The notes: a model not told the origin generated them from the letters alone. 64,000 bases of DNA from Paenibacillus sp. R14(2021) (GCF_019431355.1 NZ_CP080269.1:4521001-4585000); one strand, 5' to 3'. Counted from the stretch's first letter, positions 26,298 to 35,012 are shown. Numbers and translations are program-made.

Positions 26298-27208
26298 GCA
26301 AGAGTGAAATTCTCGTGGATGTGCGGAATTTGAAGAAGCATTTCTCCAAAGGCACGGATATTTGGGGTCGAAGCAAAGATGTGCTGAAGGCGGTCGACGG
26401 CGTCAGCTTCCAGATTCGCCGCGGCGAAACGTTTGGACTTGTAGGCGAATCCGGCAGCGGCAAGTCGACGGTCGGACGCTGCCTGATCCGGCTGTATGAT
26501 TATACGGACGGCGAAGTGTATTTCGACGGGCAGAACTTGTCGAAGCTCGGGGATAAGCAGCTGAAGCCGTTCCGGCGACGTATTCAGACCATTTTCCAAG
26601 ACCCGTATTCCTCGCTGAATCCGGGTATGAGCGTGCTGGATCTGATCGGCGAGCCGATGAACATCCACGGGGTGTTCAAGCGGGAAGACGAGCGCAGGGA
26701 GAAGGTAGGCGAGCTGCTGGAGAAGGTGGGGCTAAAGCGGGAGCATCTGACCCGGTACCCGCATGAATTCAGCGGCGGCCAGCGGCAGCGGATTTCCATC
26801 GCCAGGGCCTTATCCGTGCGGCCGGATTTCGTCGTATGCGACGAGCCGATCTCCGCGCTGGACGTATCCGTGCAGGCGCAGGTCATTAATATGCTGGAGG
26901 ACTTGCAGGACGAATTCGGCCTGACGTACCTGTTCATTGCCCATGACCTGTCGATGGTGCGGCATATCTCGGACCGAATCGGCGTTATGTACGGCGGCCG
27001 TCTCGTGGAGGTGGCGGACAGTGATGAATTGTACGAGAATCCGCTGCATCCGTATACGAAGGCGCTGCTGTCCTCGATTCCGATCCCGGATCCCATTGCG
27101 GCCAGGGAACAGCGTTCGCTCACCTACACGTATCGTGCGCCGGATAACGGGACGGGCGGCCAGCTTCGGGAAGTGAGTCCGGGGCATTTCGTCGCCGACT
27201 ACGAATAA
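26294..27208 (+). CDS. Peptide ABC transporter ATP-binding protein (DppF/OppF-like)
   Basis: Product of 304 aa starting [20 protein letters not shown]. Walker [11 protein letters not shown]-loop [13 protein letters not shown], signature FSGGQRQR, Walker [14 protein letters not shown] and switch IAHDLSMV are intact. The C-terminus ([20 protein letters not shown]) is DppF-like. Start ATG 26294 overlaps the upstream stop and has GGAAGGAGG ahead; a longer in-frame start at 26228 would lie deep within the upstream gene and lacks a site. It is the last transporter gene of the operon. Confidence 0.95.
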   Translation: MSKSEILVDVRNLKKHFSKGTDIWGRSKDVLKAVDGVSFQIRRGETFGLVGESGSGKSTVGRCLIRLYDYTDGEVYFDGQNLSKLGDKQLKPFRRRIQTIFQDPYSSLNPGMSVLDLIGEPMNIHGVFKREDERREKVGELLEKVGLKREHLTRYPHEFSGGQRQRISIARALSVRPDFVVCDEPISALDVSVQAQVINMLEDLQDEFGLTYLFIAHDLSMVRHISDRIGVMYGGRLVEVADSDELYENPLHPYTKALLSSIPIPDPIAAREQRSLTYTYRAPDNGTGGQLREVSPGHFVADYE

Positions 27209-27232
27209 CGAAGAGAAAGGAAGGAAGAGGCA

Positions 27233-27670
27233 ATGGAAACAAACCATGCGGTAAAGCTGTCCCAATGGGATGCGCTTATGCTGGAGGGGCTGCGGAAACG
27301 GAGCGGATCCGACGAGGAGCTGCTGCGCAAGGTTCGGGAGCGCGAGCTGCCGGTCGACGAGAGCATCTATCAATTCGATTATGAGGCGCTGGCCGATTTC
27401 GCCGCTGCGCATCCGGATACGTTCGAAGCTGCGGTTAAAGAAGGCTATTCCATCAAATACAGTACGGTTCGAGGCATCCGCTCTTGGATCAACGTCACGT
27501 ATGTACAGGAGCCGGAGCTCGTGCTCGATGAGGGCCAAGAATCCGTGATCGCAACGCTTTCTCCTGCGGAGAAGGAGCGTCTGGAGTCCGTCCTATCCTT
27601 TGGCTGGAGGGTCCGCGAAGAGCGTCCCGGTGAAGCCGGCGTTTATCAAATCGAACCGATTCAGCGGTAA
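27233..27670 (+). CDS. Conserved hypothetical protein at the end of the peptide transporter operon
   Basis: Product of 145 aa, soluble, acidic and helical at the N-terminus, with a predicted alpha/beta C-terminal half (VRGIRSWINVTYVQEPELVL, VLSFGWRVREERPGEAGVY). No family is recognised. It starts 24 bases after the DppF-like stop behind GAAAGGAAGGAAGAGG and is followed by the operon terminator, so it is co-transcribed with the transporter. A link to peptide use or its regulation is only guilt by association. Confidence 0.75.
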   Translation: METNHAVKLSQWDALMLEGLRKRSGSDEELLRKVRERELPVDESIYQFDYEALADFAAAHPDTFEAAVKEGYSIKYSTVRGIRSWINVTYVQEPELVLDEGQESVIATLSPAEKERLESVLSFGWRVREERPGEAGVYQIEPIQR

Positions 27671-27690
27671 ACAGCTCAAATATAGATAGG

Positions 27691-27728
27691 CACAAAAAAA
27701 CCAACCTTCAGAGGTTGGTTTTTTTGTG
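27691..27728. terminator. Operon terminator, symmetric
   Basis: A perfect inverted repeat (CACAAAAAAACCAACCT with its complement) around TCAG gives A and T runs on both sides, so it can work in both directions. Confidence 0.93.
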
Positions 27729-28011
27729 CGTGAAACGCGCCGTCCAGCGCAATGACCGCGAGCATGAATCCGAGAAACGTTATACGAAATATTAATCATC
27801 CCGAGTGGTATAATTAGGCATCAAACCGTTGATTAAAGGATGCTCCAGATGAATCTATGCGATTCTACACGAATAGACGAAAGGTCAGGATGAATGGTTG
27901 CAGAATCCGACATTTTCTGGCCGACTCATCTGCTGCAAGTATCCAAATACAATCTTGTTGCTGAACGGTGAGTTCCATACTATTCTAAATATAGGCAGAG
28001 GAGCAGTGCGC

Positions 28012-28659
28012 TTGAACAGTAATTCGCCGATTAAGCACATGATCTTCGATTTCGACGGCACGATTGTCGATTCCAGAGGATTAATGATTGACCTGTATAA
28101 TGAGCTGGCTGTCACGCATAACTATAAAATCATTGCGGCTGAGGAAGTGAACGGCTTAAGCAAGCTGTCGATTCCCGAGCGATGCCATGCTCTGGGCGTG
28201 CCGCTGTACCGCGTGCCGCTGCTGGCTAAACAGGCCAAGAGCAGGTATCAAGAGAAGATCGAATCCCTGAAGGCCAACCCCGGCATGAGAGAGTTAGTGC
28301 TTCAATTAAAAGAAAACGGTTACGAGTTGAGCGTGATTTCGTCCAACACGACGAGCAATATCGAAGCCTTTCTGAATCGGAATGATATGAATGAATACGC
28401 GCATGTGACGACGGCAAGCAACCTGTTCGGGAAGCATAGGGCTATCAACGCGTTTCTCAGGAAACATCGGATATCCCCGGAGCACGCCTGTTACGTGGGA
28501 GATGAACTTAGGGATATCGAAGCCTGCCGAAAGTCGAACATCCGCATTATATCGGTCGCCTGGGGCTATGATTCAGCTGAGCTGCTGCGGCAGGGCGAGC
28601 CGGATTATCTCGCATGGAAGCCGATAGAGATCATGCGCTATCTTCAGAAGGCGCATTAG
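28012..28659 (+). CDS. HAD-superfamily hydrolase (phosphoglycolate phosphatase-like)
   Basis: Product of about 215 aa. HAD motif I FDFDGTIVDSRG (nucleophile aspartate near residue 12), motif II VISSNTTSN, and motif III with acidic VGDELRDIEACRKSNIRI are all visible. The helical cap between motifs I and II is of the small C1 type. The family hydrolyses phosphate esters such as phosphoglycolate or nucleotides. The frame is open from 27898, but TTG 28012 has AGAGGAG eight bases ahead and gives a normal N-terminus. It stands alone between the peptide operon and the ComFB gene. Confidence 0.85.
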   Translation: MNSNSPIKHMIFDFDGTIVDSRGLMIDLYNELAVTHNYKIIAAEEVNGLSKLSIPERCHALGVPLYRVPLLAKQAKSRYQEKIESLKANPGMRELVLQLKENGYELSVISSNTTSNIEAFLNRNDMNEYAHVTTASNLFGKHRAINAFLRKHRISPEHACYVGDELRDIEACRKSNIRIISVAWGYDSAELLRQGEPDYLAWKPIEIMRYLQKAH

Positions 28660-28801
28660 GTACCCTGCTGATGGGAACCTCCGGCTTGATAGTCGCAGAC
28701 GCAGAAGCGTAGTAACAGAACAGACAACGAAAGCATGTGCTGCGCTTTTGCTTCGCAGACCGTATAATAGGAGAAAAAGATACCTGCATGGGAGTGTGCA
28801 A

Positions 28802-29086
28802 ATGAAGTATTCGCATGAGCTAAATTTCCTGAACGTGATGGAGCCGATAGTGCGCGACATGCTGGAGGAGCATTATGTGCAGACGCGAATCCTGAGCTGT
28901 GCCTGCGATAAGTGCACGCTGGATATTCTCCTCCTCACGCTGAATCATCTGCCGCCGCACTATACCTCCAGTCAAGAAGGCGAAGCTTATATTAAAGCGT
29001 ACTATCTCAATCCGCAGCAGCAGTCCGATATTTTGCGGGAAATTACGAAAGCGGTTCAAATCATCCAAGAGCGTCCCAATCATTAG
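28802..29086 (+). CDS. ComFB-family late competence protein
   Basis: Product of 94 aa: NFLNVMEPIVRDMLEEHYVQ, then CACDKCTLDILLLTLNHLPPHY, with the conserved cysteines of the ComFB family. ComFB-type proteins were first known from the B. subtilis comF operon; cyanobacterial members have been reported to bind cyclic nucleotides, so a signalling role is possible. ATG 28802 has GGGAG nearby; the longer frame from 28748 lacks a site. It is a single gene with its own terminator, and no comFA or comFC lies next to it. Confidence 0.85.
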   Translation: MKYSHELNFLNVMEPIVRDMLEEHYVQTRILSCACDKCTLDILLLTLNHLPPHYTSSQEGEAYIKAYYLNPQQQSDILREITKAVQIIQERPNH

Positions 29087-29090
29087 CAGC

Positions 29091-29119
29091 AAATCACCCG
29101 GTTCATGGGTGATTTTTTT
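29091..29119 (+). terminator. Terminator after the ComFB gene
   Basis: AAATCACCC (29091-29099) pairs with GGGTGATTT (29107-29115) and is followed by TTTT. Confidence 0.9.
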
Positions 29120-29221
29120 CGAAGTTCTGAAGGCGAAGGGAAATAGGCAAGATAGAAGCAACAGCATGCGGGCTGCAGGTACGGTCCCGCTAGACTATTC
29201 GACAGGAGGACGGGAATCGAT

Positions 29222-29710
29222 ATGATCGTGAATGAGCAAATTCGAGCATCCGAGGTGCAGTTAACCGGCATTGACGGAGAGGATCTCGGCATCGTATCGC
29301 GTAACGAGGCTCTTGCGCTGGCCAAGCAGCATAACGTGGATCTCGTGTGCGTCTCGCTGATGAGCAGTCCGCCGCCGTGCAGGCTGATCAGCCGCGGAGC
29401 TGCGAAGCAAGGCATGCATGCGCAGAAGCAGGAAGCGAAGCGAAAGGAACAGCCGCAGAAGGTAAAGGAAATCCGCCTGACCCCGCAAATCGAGGAGCAT
29501 GATTACGACACCAAGCTGCGGCAGGTGGAGAAGCTGCTGGATTCCGGCAATGCCGTGGATCTTACGGTTCGTATGCAGGGCAAGGAAGGACCGCAGGCCA
29601 AGGAGCTGCTGGAGCGGCTGCTGAAGGAGCTCGCGGACCGGGGCAGTAAGGAAACAGGTATTCAAATGAGCGGCAAAAGCGTCAGTGTACGGGTGCATCC
29701 GCTGCGCTAA
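29222..29710 (+). CDS. Translation initiation factor IF-3 paralogue
   Basis: Product of 162 aa. The N-terminal domain is IF-3-like (MIVNEQIRASEVQLTGIDGE, LGIVSRNEALALAKQHNVDL, VSLMSSPPPCRLISRG), with a lysine-rich linker and KEIRLTPQIEEHDYDTKLRQ opening the C-terminal domain. From there it diverges: the usual RFRGRE-type motif is replaced by RMQGKEGPQAKELLER, and the ending SGKSVSVRVHPLR lacks the typical PK-MEGR block. The usual rpmI-rplT genes do not follow, so this is probably not the housekeeping infC but a second, diverged IF-3-like protein. ATG 29222 lies behind a GACAGGAGGACGG site. Confidence 0.85.
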   Translation: MIVNEQIRASEVQLTGIDGEDLGIVSRNEALALAKQHNVDLVCVSLMSSPPPCRLISRGAAKQGMHAQKQEAKRKEQPQKVKEIRLTPQIEEHDYDTKLRQVEKLLDSGNAVDLTVRMQGKEGPQAKELLERLLKELADRGSKETGIQMSGKSVSVRVHPLR

Positions 29711-29786
29711 CGCCAGTCGAGGGGGCTTCAGCTGCATAGGATAGCCTCCTGGATTGTGAATTTCTGACATCATGCGGTAGGTTTTA

Positions 29787-29831
29787 TTGACTTTCGTTGG
29801 TTCGTCCATTACTATTAGCCTGTCAGATAGG
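29787..29831 (+). promoter_or_regulatory. Promoter and GntR/FadR-type operator of the regulator gene
   Basis: TTGACT (29787-29792), 17 bases, TACTAT (29810-29815), then the palindrome CCTGTCAGATAGG (29819-29831) three bases later. The same palindrome occurs at the same position downstream of the promoter at 30555, so the regulator probably represses itself. Confidence 0.75.
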
Positions 29832-29860
29832 TTGCAAGGTAAGGAGGAGGGAAATGAGCC

Positions 29861-30541
29861 ATGGGTAAAATCCAAAAAATTCTTGTGCATGAACAAGTCT
29901 CGCAAGAAATTCAAAATTATATCCAGGAGAAAGAACTGTCTGAAGGCGACAAGCTTCCTTCTGTCGAGGAATTGACCAAAATGTTCGGGGTTGGCCGCTC
30001 GTCGCTCCGCGAAGCGCTTCGGTATCTGGAAGCCATGGATATCATCCGGGTCGAGAACGGCAAAGGGATCTTCGTCTTGGATATGAATACCTTCCGATTC
30101 ATGGGCAAAGTCAAAATAGAGCGGGAGCGCAACTTCCTGCTACATACGCTTGAGGTTCGAAGAGCGCTGGAAGGGCAATCCGTTTTCCTTGCTTCCAAGC
30201 GGATAACGGACAAGCAAATCGCTGAAATCGAAGTTTGCTTGGCAGAATACCACAGGCGGAAGGAAAGCGGCAAAGATACGTCGCAGATCGATCTTGCCTT
30301 TCATCGGCATGTCATTAAGGCAGCCAACAATCCGATTTTGGAGACGGTACTTGATTCCATCTCGGGGCTGTATGAGAAGTTTTTCAATGATCCGCTCGGC
30401 AACAAGCAGCTGTTCGATGAGACATATCCGTTCCACATCACGATGTTCGACGCCATCAAATCGCATGATACGGATAACGCCATGGCCGAATTCTACAAAA
30501 TGATGGACTGCATCGAGGGCATCTTAAAAAGTGCCAAATAA
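29861..30541 (+). CDS. GntR-family transcriptional regulator, FadR/FCD subfamily
   Basis: Product of 226 aa. The N-terminal winged helix (KLPSVEELTKMFGVGRSSLR, then EALRYLEAMDIIRVENGKGI) is followed by an all-helical FCD effector domain (LEVRRALEGQSVFLASKRIT, DLAFHRHVIKAANNPILETV, HITMFDAIKSHD) with the histidine/aspartate metal-type ligands of the group. Such regulators sense organic acids or sugar acids. It precedes a CUT1 sugar-type transporter operon, and both promoters carry the same operator, so it is almost certainly the local repressor. AAGGAGGAGG lies 10 bases before ATG 29861. Confidence 0.93.
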   Translation: MGKIQKILVHEQVSQEIQNYIQEKELSEGDKLPSVEELTKMFGVGRSSLREALRYLEAMDIIRVENGKGIFVLDMNTFRFMGKVKIERERNFLLHTLEVRRALEGQSVFLASKRITDKQIAEIEVCLAEYHRRKESGKDTSQIDLAFHRHVIKAANNPILETVLDSISGLYEKFFNDPLGNKQLFDETYPFHITMFDAIKSHDTDNAMAEFYKMMDCIEGILKSAK

Positions 30542-30554
30542 GATATGTTTTATA

Positions 30555-30599
30555 TTGACAGCGATTCCTGCTTTCAATATAATCAACCTATCAGACAGG
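30555..30599 (+). promoter_or_regulatory. Consensus promoter and GntR/FadR-type operator of the transporter operon
   Basis: TTGACA (30555-30560), 17 bases, TATAAT (30578-30583): a perfect sigma-A promoter. The palindrome CCTATCAGACAGG (30587-30599) begins three bases after the -10 box and covers the expected transcription start. Such a strong promoter would need tight repression, consistent with the adjacent regulator. Confidence 0.85.
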
Positions 30600-30651
30600 A
30601 TGACTGTATGATACATTTTGTAGGGTACATTTAGATGGGGGGAAGAACGAT

Positions 30652-31992
30652 ATGACAAGGCATAAGAAATACTCAGCTTTATTGCTAGTTGGAGCTTTGT
30701 CTGCCGGACTTTTGGCGGGCTGCGGAAGTAGTAATACCGAGACAACATCGAACAATGGCGGCGGCAATAACGGCGGCAGCAAGGACGAACCCGTTACGCT
30801 TCGAATGATCGAAAGCTTGACGAGTCCGAAGAGAACACAGTTGCTGCAAGCTTCCATTGACAAGTTTCAAACTGCAAACCCGAACATCAAGGTAGAGTTG
30901 ATTTCACCCCCGTTTGACCAAGCGGACAACAAGATCAGAACGATGCTTGGTGCTAATGAAGACCTTGATGTTGTCGAAGTCCGCGATTTGACTGTAGCTG
31001 AACTCGTGAATAACGGCTTTATTGAACCGCTTGATACGTATGCGGCAAGCTGGTCCGATTTCTCTACTGTAAGCGCAATCTCGAAATCGCTCGGTTCTAC
31101 AGGCGGCAAGCTTTATTTCGTTCCTAACGGCTTGTACGAGCGCCAATTGTTCTACCGTGCAGACTGGTTCAAAGAGAAAGGTCTGAACCCGCCGACAACG
31201 TGGGAAGAGCTTTACGATACAGCTAAAAAATTGACAGATCCAGCGAAAAACCGTTACGGCTTCTCGTTCCGCGGCGGCGCAGGCTCGAACGGAACGACAG
31301 ATGCAATGGTTCTTGCCTACAACGGCGATAATGTAGATCTGAATGACTCCATGTTCACGAAAGACGGCAAGAGCATCTTCTCGACGCCTGAAGCAAAATC
31401 TGCTATTGAATTGTACCTTAAACTGTACAAAGACGCTTCTCCTAAAGACTCCATCAGCTGGGGCTTCCAAGAGCAGGTGCAAGCCTTTACTTCAGGCGTA
31501 ACGGGCATGCTGCTTCAAGATCCGGACGTCATCCAATCCCTGTCGGAGAAAATGGAAGCAGGAACATGGGCAACAGCACCGCTTCAAGCAGGTCCTTCTG
31601 GCAAAGCGCTTCTTGCGGCTGGCGGAGCAGGCTGGGGCATAACGGCAAACTCCAAGCATAAAGACGAAGCTTGGAAATTGATCTCCTTCCTGTCGAGTCC
31701 GGCAGAGAATACGGAATTCTCTAAAGCATACGGCTTGATTCCGATCCACACATCGGCTGCTGAGGATGATTTCTTCAAAACAGGTCCTTACAAAACGCTG
31801 CTCGACATGACCAATGCTCCTGACAAATTCCTGAACTTCAAACCGCCGTTTGATTACCCAGGTACTGGACAATGGGGACAAGTCGAGATGGAATCCGGCC
31901 AAGCGCTGATTCTCGGCAAAGCCAATATCGATGACACGCTCGCGAGCTGGTCGAAGTATTGGGATGAACAGAAAGCAAACCTGAAGAAATAA
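30652..31992 (+). CDS. Sugar-type ABC transporter substrate-binding lipoprotein (family 1)
   Basis: Product of 446 aa with a lipoprotein signal (LSAGLLAGCGSS) and a Gly/Asn-rich linker. The family 1 pattern is visible in TLRMIESLTSPKRTQLLQAS, GANEDLDVVEVRDLTVAELV, YFVPNGLYERQLFYRADWFK and PPTTWEELYDTAKKL, and in a C-terminal AAGGAGWGITANSKHKDEAW. The family binds oligosaccharides, glycerol phosphate or related polyols. It is the first gene of an operon with two permeases and a PLP enzyme; no ATPase is encoded, so a shared MsmX-type ATPase probably serves it. Confidence 0.93.
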   Translation: MTRHKKYSALLLVGALSAGLLAGCGSSNTETTSNNGGGNNGGSKDEPVTLRMIESLTSPKRTQLLQASIDKFQTANPNIKVELISPPFDQADNKIRTMLGANEDLDVVEVRDLTVAELVNNGFIEPLDTYAASWSDFSTVSAISKSLGSTGGKLYFVPNGLYERQLFYRADWFKEKGLNPPTTWEELYDTAKKLTDPAKNRYGFSFRGGAGSNGTTDAMVLAYNGDNVDLNDSMFTKDGKSIFSTPEAKSAIELYLKLYKDASPKDSISWGFQEQVQAFTSGVTGMLLQDPDVIQSLSEKMEAGTWATAPLQAGPSGKALLAAGGAGWGITANSKHKDEAWKLISFLSSPAENTEFSKAYGLIPIHTSAAEDDFFKTGPYKTLLDMTNAPDKFLNFKPPFDYPGTGQWGQVEMESGQALILGKANIDDTLASWSKYWDEQKANLKK

Positions 31993-32015
31993 TCATCGGT
32001 CATGAAAACCCAAGG

Positions 32016-32035
32016 AGGGCGGCAATAGCCGCCCT
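32016..32035 (+). other. Intercistronic hairpin after the binding-protein gene
   Basis: AGGGCGGC-AATA-GCCGCCCT is a perfect eight-base-pair tetraloop hairpin without a following T run. It is probably an mRNA stabiliser that raises binding-protein expression. Confidence 0.6.
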
Positions 32036-32065
32036 TACTATATTCAGAAGCAAGGCGGTGTGGAC

Positions 32066-32947
32066 ATGAAAAATCAGAAGATCTTTATACTATCGGGGCT
32101 AATCCCCGCCTTGTTGCTAGTTCTGGCGTTTACGTATTACCCTTTCCTTAGGGGAATCATCATGGCGTTTCAGGATTATAAGTTGTTTGATCTTCGTCAT
32201 ATCAAGTTCGTGGGCTTCTCCAACTTCAAGGATGCCTTCCAGGATCCGAAATTTCTACTCGCACTAAAAAACAGCGGTTATTGGGTATTCTTCTCGCTTA
32301 TTTCACAATTTCTCATTGGTCTAACGCTTGCGCTCTTCATGAAGAAACAGTTCAAAGGCAGAGGGATTTATCAAGGCTTTGCTTTCTATTCCTGGGCGTT
32401 ATCCGGTTTCCTGATCGGGATGATCTGGAAATGGATGTTCAACTCTCAAATCGGCGTTTTCAATGATCTCTTGCTTCGCACGGGCATTATTCACGATCGG
32501 ATCGGCTTTCTTTCGAATCCGAGTTGGGCCATGGCTTCCGCTATTATCGCGAACGTTTGGTACGGCGTCGCATTCTTCGCCATCATGCTGCTTGCAGCGC
32601 TGCAATCCGTGCCTGCGGATCTTTATGAGGCCGCCGACATGGATGGAGCATCCGGTACGCGCAAGCTGCTGAACGTTACGCTTCCTTATATTATGCCAAC
32701 GATTATTTCCACGACCTTGCTGCGGGCCATTTGGATCTTCAACGATCCGACGCTCATCTACGGTTTGACCAACGGCGGACCGGCAGGCAGCACGCATATC
32801 TTGTCCTCGCTCATGCTCGACAAAATTATTTATGCCGGCGATTACGGCGCGGCCTCGGCAATCGGCGTGATCATGATCGTGCTGCTGCTGCTCTACACCA
32901 TCTTCTTCCTAGGTATCACCAAAGCTGAGAAAGTAGGTGATTTCTAA
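32066..32947 (+). CDS. Sugar-type ABC transporter permease (MalF/UgpA-like)
   Basis: Product of 293 aa with six hydrophobic helices. LVLAFTYYPFLRGIIMAFQD, the EAA loop (DLYEAADMDGASGTRKLLNV, TLPYIMPTI) and LTNGGPAGSTHILSSLM are standard for CUT1 inner permeases. AAGGCGG lies seven bases before ATG 32066; a GTG two codons earlier is possible but less well placed. The stop overlaps the start of the next permease by one base. Confidence 0.94.
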   Translation: MKNQKIFILSGLIPALLLVLAFTYYPFLRGIIMAFQDYKLFDLRHIKFVGFSNFKDAFQDPKFLLALKNSGYWVFFSLISQFLIGLTLALFMKKQFKGRGIYQGFAFYSWALSGFLIGMIWKWMFNSQIGVFNDLLLRTGIIHDRIGFLSNPSWAMASAIIANVWYGVAFFAIMLLAALQSVPADLYEAADMDGASGTRKLLNVTLPYIMPTIISTTLLRAIWIFNDPTLIYGLTNGGPAGSTHILSSLMLDKIIYAGDYGAASAIGVIMIVLLLLYTIFFLGITKAEKVGDF

Positions 32948-33771
32948 TGAAGAAACTTCTAGGGTCAATCAAGTTTTTGTTCCTGTCGATCTACTTGATC
33001 GTCATGATCTTCCCGCTTTATTGGATCGTCATCACGTCGCTTAAGCCGCAGAAGGATATTTTCTCTTTCCCGCTTAAGTATTGGCCGGGTAAGTTCACGT
33101 TCCAGAACTACGAGAACATCTTCAAAATTTCTAAATTCCACATTTATATCGGCAACAGCTTGATTGTTGCGATCGCGGCGGCATTCGTCGTTATCATCAT
33201 CTCGGTGCTTAGCGCTTATGTTATGGCACGGTTTACGTTCCGCGGCCATCGCCAAATCATGCTTGCTTTTTTCTTGACTCAGATGCTGCCGGGCTTTATC
33301 GCGCTCGCACCGCTCTACCGGATGATGAGCAGTTTTCATTTGACGAATCATCTATTCTCGCTCGTGCTCATGTATACGGTCGGTTTGATTCCGTTCTCCA
33401 CCATCATGTTGCGCGGTTTCTTCCAGCGGATACCCTCGAGCCTTGAGGAAGCGGCTATGATCGACGGCTGCTCGCGCTGGACGGCTCTGCTTCGTATCAT
33501 CATCCCAGTTATGCTTCCGGGCATTGCATCAACCTTCATCTTCGCTTTCGTACAGAACTGGAATGAGCTCTTCGTGGCGGTTATGTTCATCGACAATGAT
33601 GCGCTTAAGACGCTTCCGGTTGCGATGAACTCGTTCATTCTGAAGTTTGACGTCGATTGGGGTGCCATGTCGGCAGGAGCGGTACTTTCGATTATTCCGA
33701 CCATCTTTATTTTTGCCATCGCTCAGCGTTTCATCGTAGAAGGACTAACACAAGGAGCAGAAAAAGGATGA
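32947..33771 (+). CDS. Sugar-type ABC transporter permease (MalG/UgpE-like)
   Basis: Product of 274 aa with about six hydrophobic helices. The start, FLSIYLIVMIFPLYWIVITS with LKPQKDIFSFPLKYWPG, is typical. AYVMARFTFRGHRQIMLAFF and the EAA loop IPSSLEEAAMIDGCSRWTAL dock to the ATPase, and the C-terminus (VEGLTQGAEKG) matches MalG-type partners. It overlaps both neighbours (TAATG upstream, ATGA downstream), so it is tightly coupled to the PLP-enzyme gene. Confidence 0.95.
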   Translation: MKKLLGSIKFLFLSIYLIVMIFPLYWIVITSLKPQKDIFSFPLKYWPGKFTFQNYENIFKISKFHIYIGNSLIVAIAAAFVVIIISVLSAYVMARFTFRGHRQIMLAFFLTQMLPGFIALAPLYRMMSSFHLTNHLFSLVLMYTVGLIPFSTIMLRGFFQRIPSSLEEAAMIDGCSRWTALLRIIIPVMLPGIASTFIFAFVQNWNELFVAVMFIDNDALKTLPVAMNSFILKFDVDWGAMSAGAVLSIIPTIFIFAIAQRFIVEGLTQGAEKG

Positions 33772-34949
33772 GCAGCACCAATAACCAACCAGATAATCGA
33801 GAAGACAGCAGAGAGCGGCAGTTTACGCAAGCGGCCCATGATCCAATCGATCTGAGACATCACGGCGCGATCCATGTGCCGATCTATCAGAACAGTTTGT
33901 TTGCCTTCGATACGTACGAAGCTTTCGAGCAAGCGTTTCAATCGCTTATGCACAATCATGTGTATTCGCGAGGCAACAATCCTACGGTCGAATTTCTGGA
34001 GAAGAAGCTGGCGGAATTGGAGGGGGCCGAAGGGGCAAAATGCTTCGCCTCCGGTATGGCGGCTATCTCTTCGTCCATCTTGTCCGTCGTTCAGCAAGGG
34101 GATCATGTCATCTGCGTTGATCAAGCGTACGGTCCGACGAGAGAGTTTTTCTCCGTCTACCTGACACGGTTCGGCATTGAGACGACGTTCATCGACGGCA
34201 GCTCCATCGATCATTGGCGCGAGGCGATTCGTCCGAACACGAAGCTATTCTATCTGGAAAGCCCGACCACGATGCTCTTCGAGCTGCAGAATCTGCAGGC
34301 ATGCGCTGAACTCGCCAAAAGCTTCGGAGCACGGACGATTATCGACAGCACGTGGGCAACCCCATGCTTCCAAAATCCGCTAGCGCTCGGCATTGATCTG
34401 GTCGTGCATTCCATCACGAAGTATATCGGCGGACACAGCGACTGCGTCGGCGGTGTTATACTCGGCTCGCAGGAGCTCGTCGACCATATCGGCTATAACG
34501 AATACATGCTGCTCGGCGGCATCATGACGCCGCAGACGGCGGCGCTCATCTCCAAAGGACTGCGGACGCTTCCGCTGCGCATGCAGCGCCATGAAGAGAG
34601 CGGCCTAGTCGTGGCGAATCACGTGAGCACACTGCCTTTCGTGCATCATGTCAATCATCCCGGCTTGCCATCGCACCCGCAGTATGAGCTGGGCCGAAGC
34701 CAAATGTCCGGTTACAGCAGCTTGTTCTCGTTCGTTACGCGCGAGCCGCTGAAGAAGATGAAGCAGTGGGCCGATAATCTGCAGCTGTTTAAGATCGGCG
34801 TCAGCTGGGGCGGCTTCGAGAGCTTGGTCACCGTCAACCCGCGGAGCAGAGAGAATGACGAGGCGTGCATCGTCCGCTTGTACGTTGGACTGGAGAATCC
34901 GGCAGACCTGACCGCAGATCTCGAGCGTGCCTGGGCTTCTCTGGCTTAA
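33768..34949 (+). CDS. PLP-dependent Cys/Met metabolism enzyme (cystathionine gamma-lyase/synthase-like)
   Basis: Product of 393 aa of the trans-sulfuration family. VYSRGNNPTVEFLEKKLAEL, the ASGMAAISSSILSVVQQGDH cofactor-loop segment, RTIIDSTWATPCFQNPLALG and the PLP lysine motif HSITKYIGGHSD are all present. The family performs beta- or gamma-elimination or replacement on sulfur and related amino acids in the cytosol. ATG 33768 overlaps the permease stop and has AGGAG upstream; a longer frame from 33657 is inside the permease gene. Operon linkage to a sugar-type importer is unusual and suggests a conjugate of a sugar or sugar acid with an amino acid as substrate (inference). Confidence 0.9.
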   Translation: MSSTNNQPDNREDSRERQFTQAAHDPIDLRHHGAIHVPIYQNSLFAFDTYEAFEQAFQSLMHNHVYSRGNNPTVEFLEKKLAELEGAEGAKCFASGMAAISSSILSVVQQGDHVICVDQAYGPTREFFSVYLTRFGIETTFIDGSSIDHWREAIRPNTKLFYLESPTTMLFELQNLQACAELAKSFGARTIIDSTWATPCFQNPLALGIDLVVHSITKYIGGHSDCVGGVILGSQELVDHIGYNEYMLLGGIMTPQTAALISKGLRTLPLRMQRHEESGLVVANHVSTLPFVHHVNHPGLPSHPQYELGRSQMSGYSSLFSFVTREPLKKMKQWADNLQLFKIGVSWGGFESLVTVNPRSRENDEACIVRLYVGLENPADLTADLERAWASLA

Positions 34950-34975
34950 CGGATGTAGATAAACAGCAAGATATA

Positions 34976-35007
34976 GAAACGCCCTCCAAATCCAGAGGGC
35001 GTTTCTT
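34976..35007. terminator. Terminator between the PLP-enzyme gene and the convergent small gene
   Basis: GAAACGCCCTC (34976-34986) pairs with GAGGGCGTTTC (34995-35005) and is followed by TT. The A-rich left side lets it serve the minus-strand gene too. Confidence 0.8.
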
Positions 35008-35012
35008 GCGCA

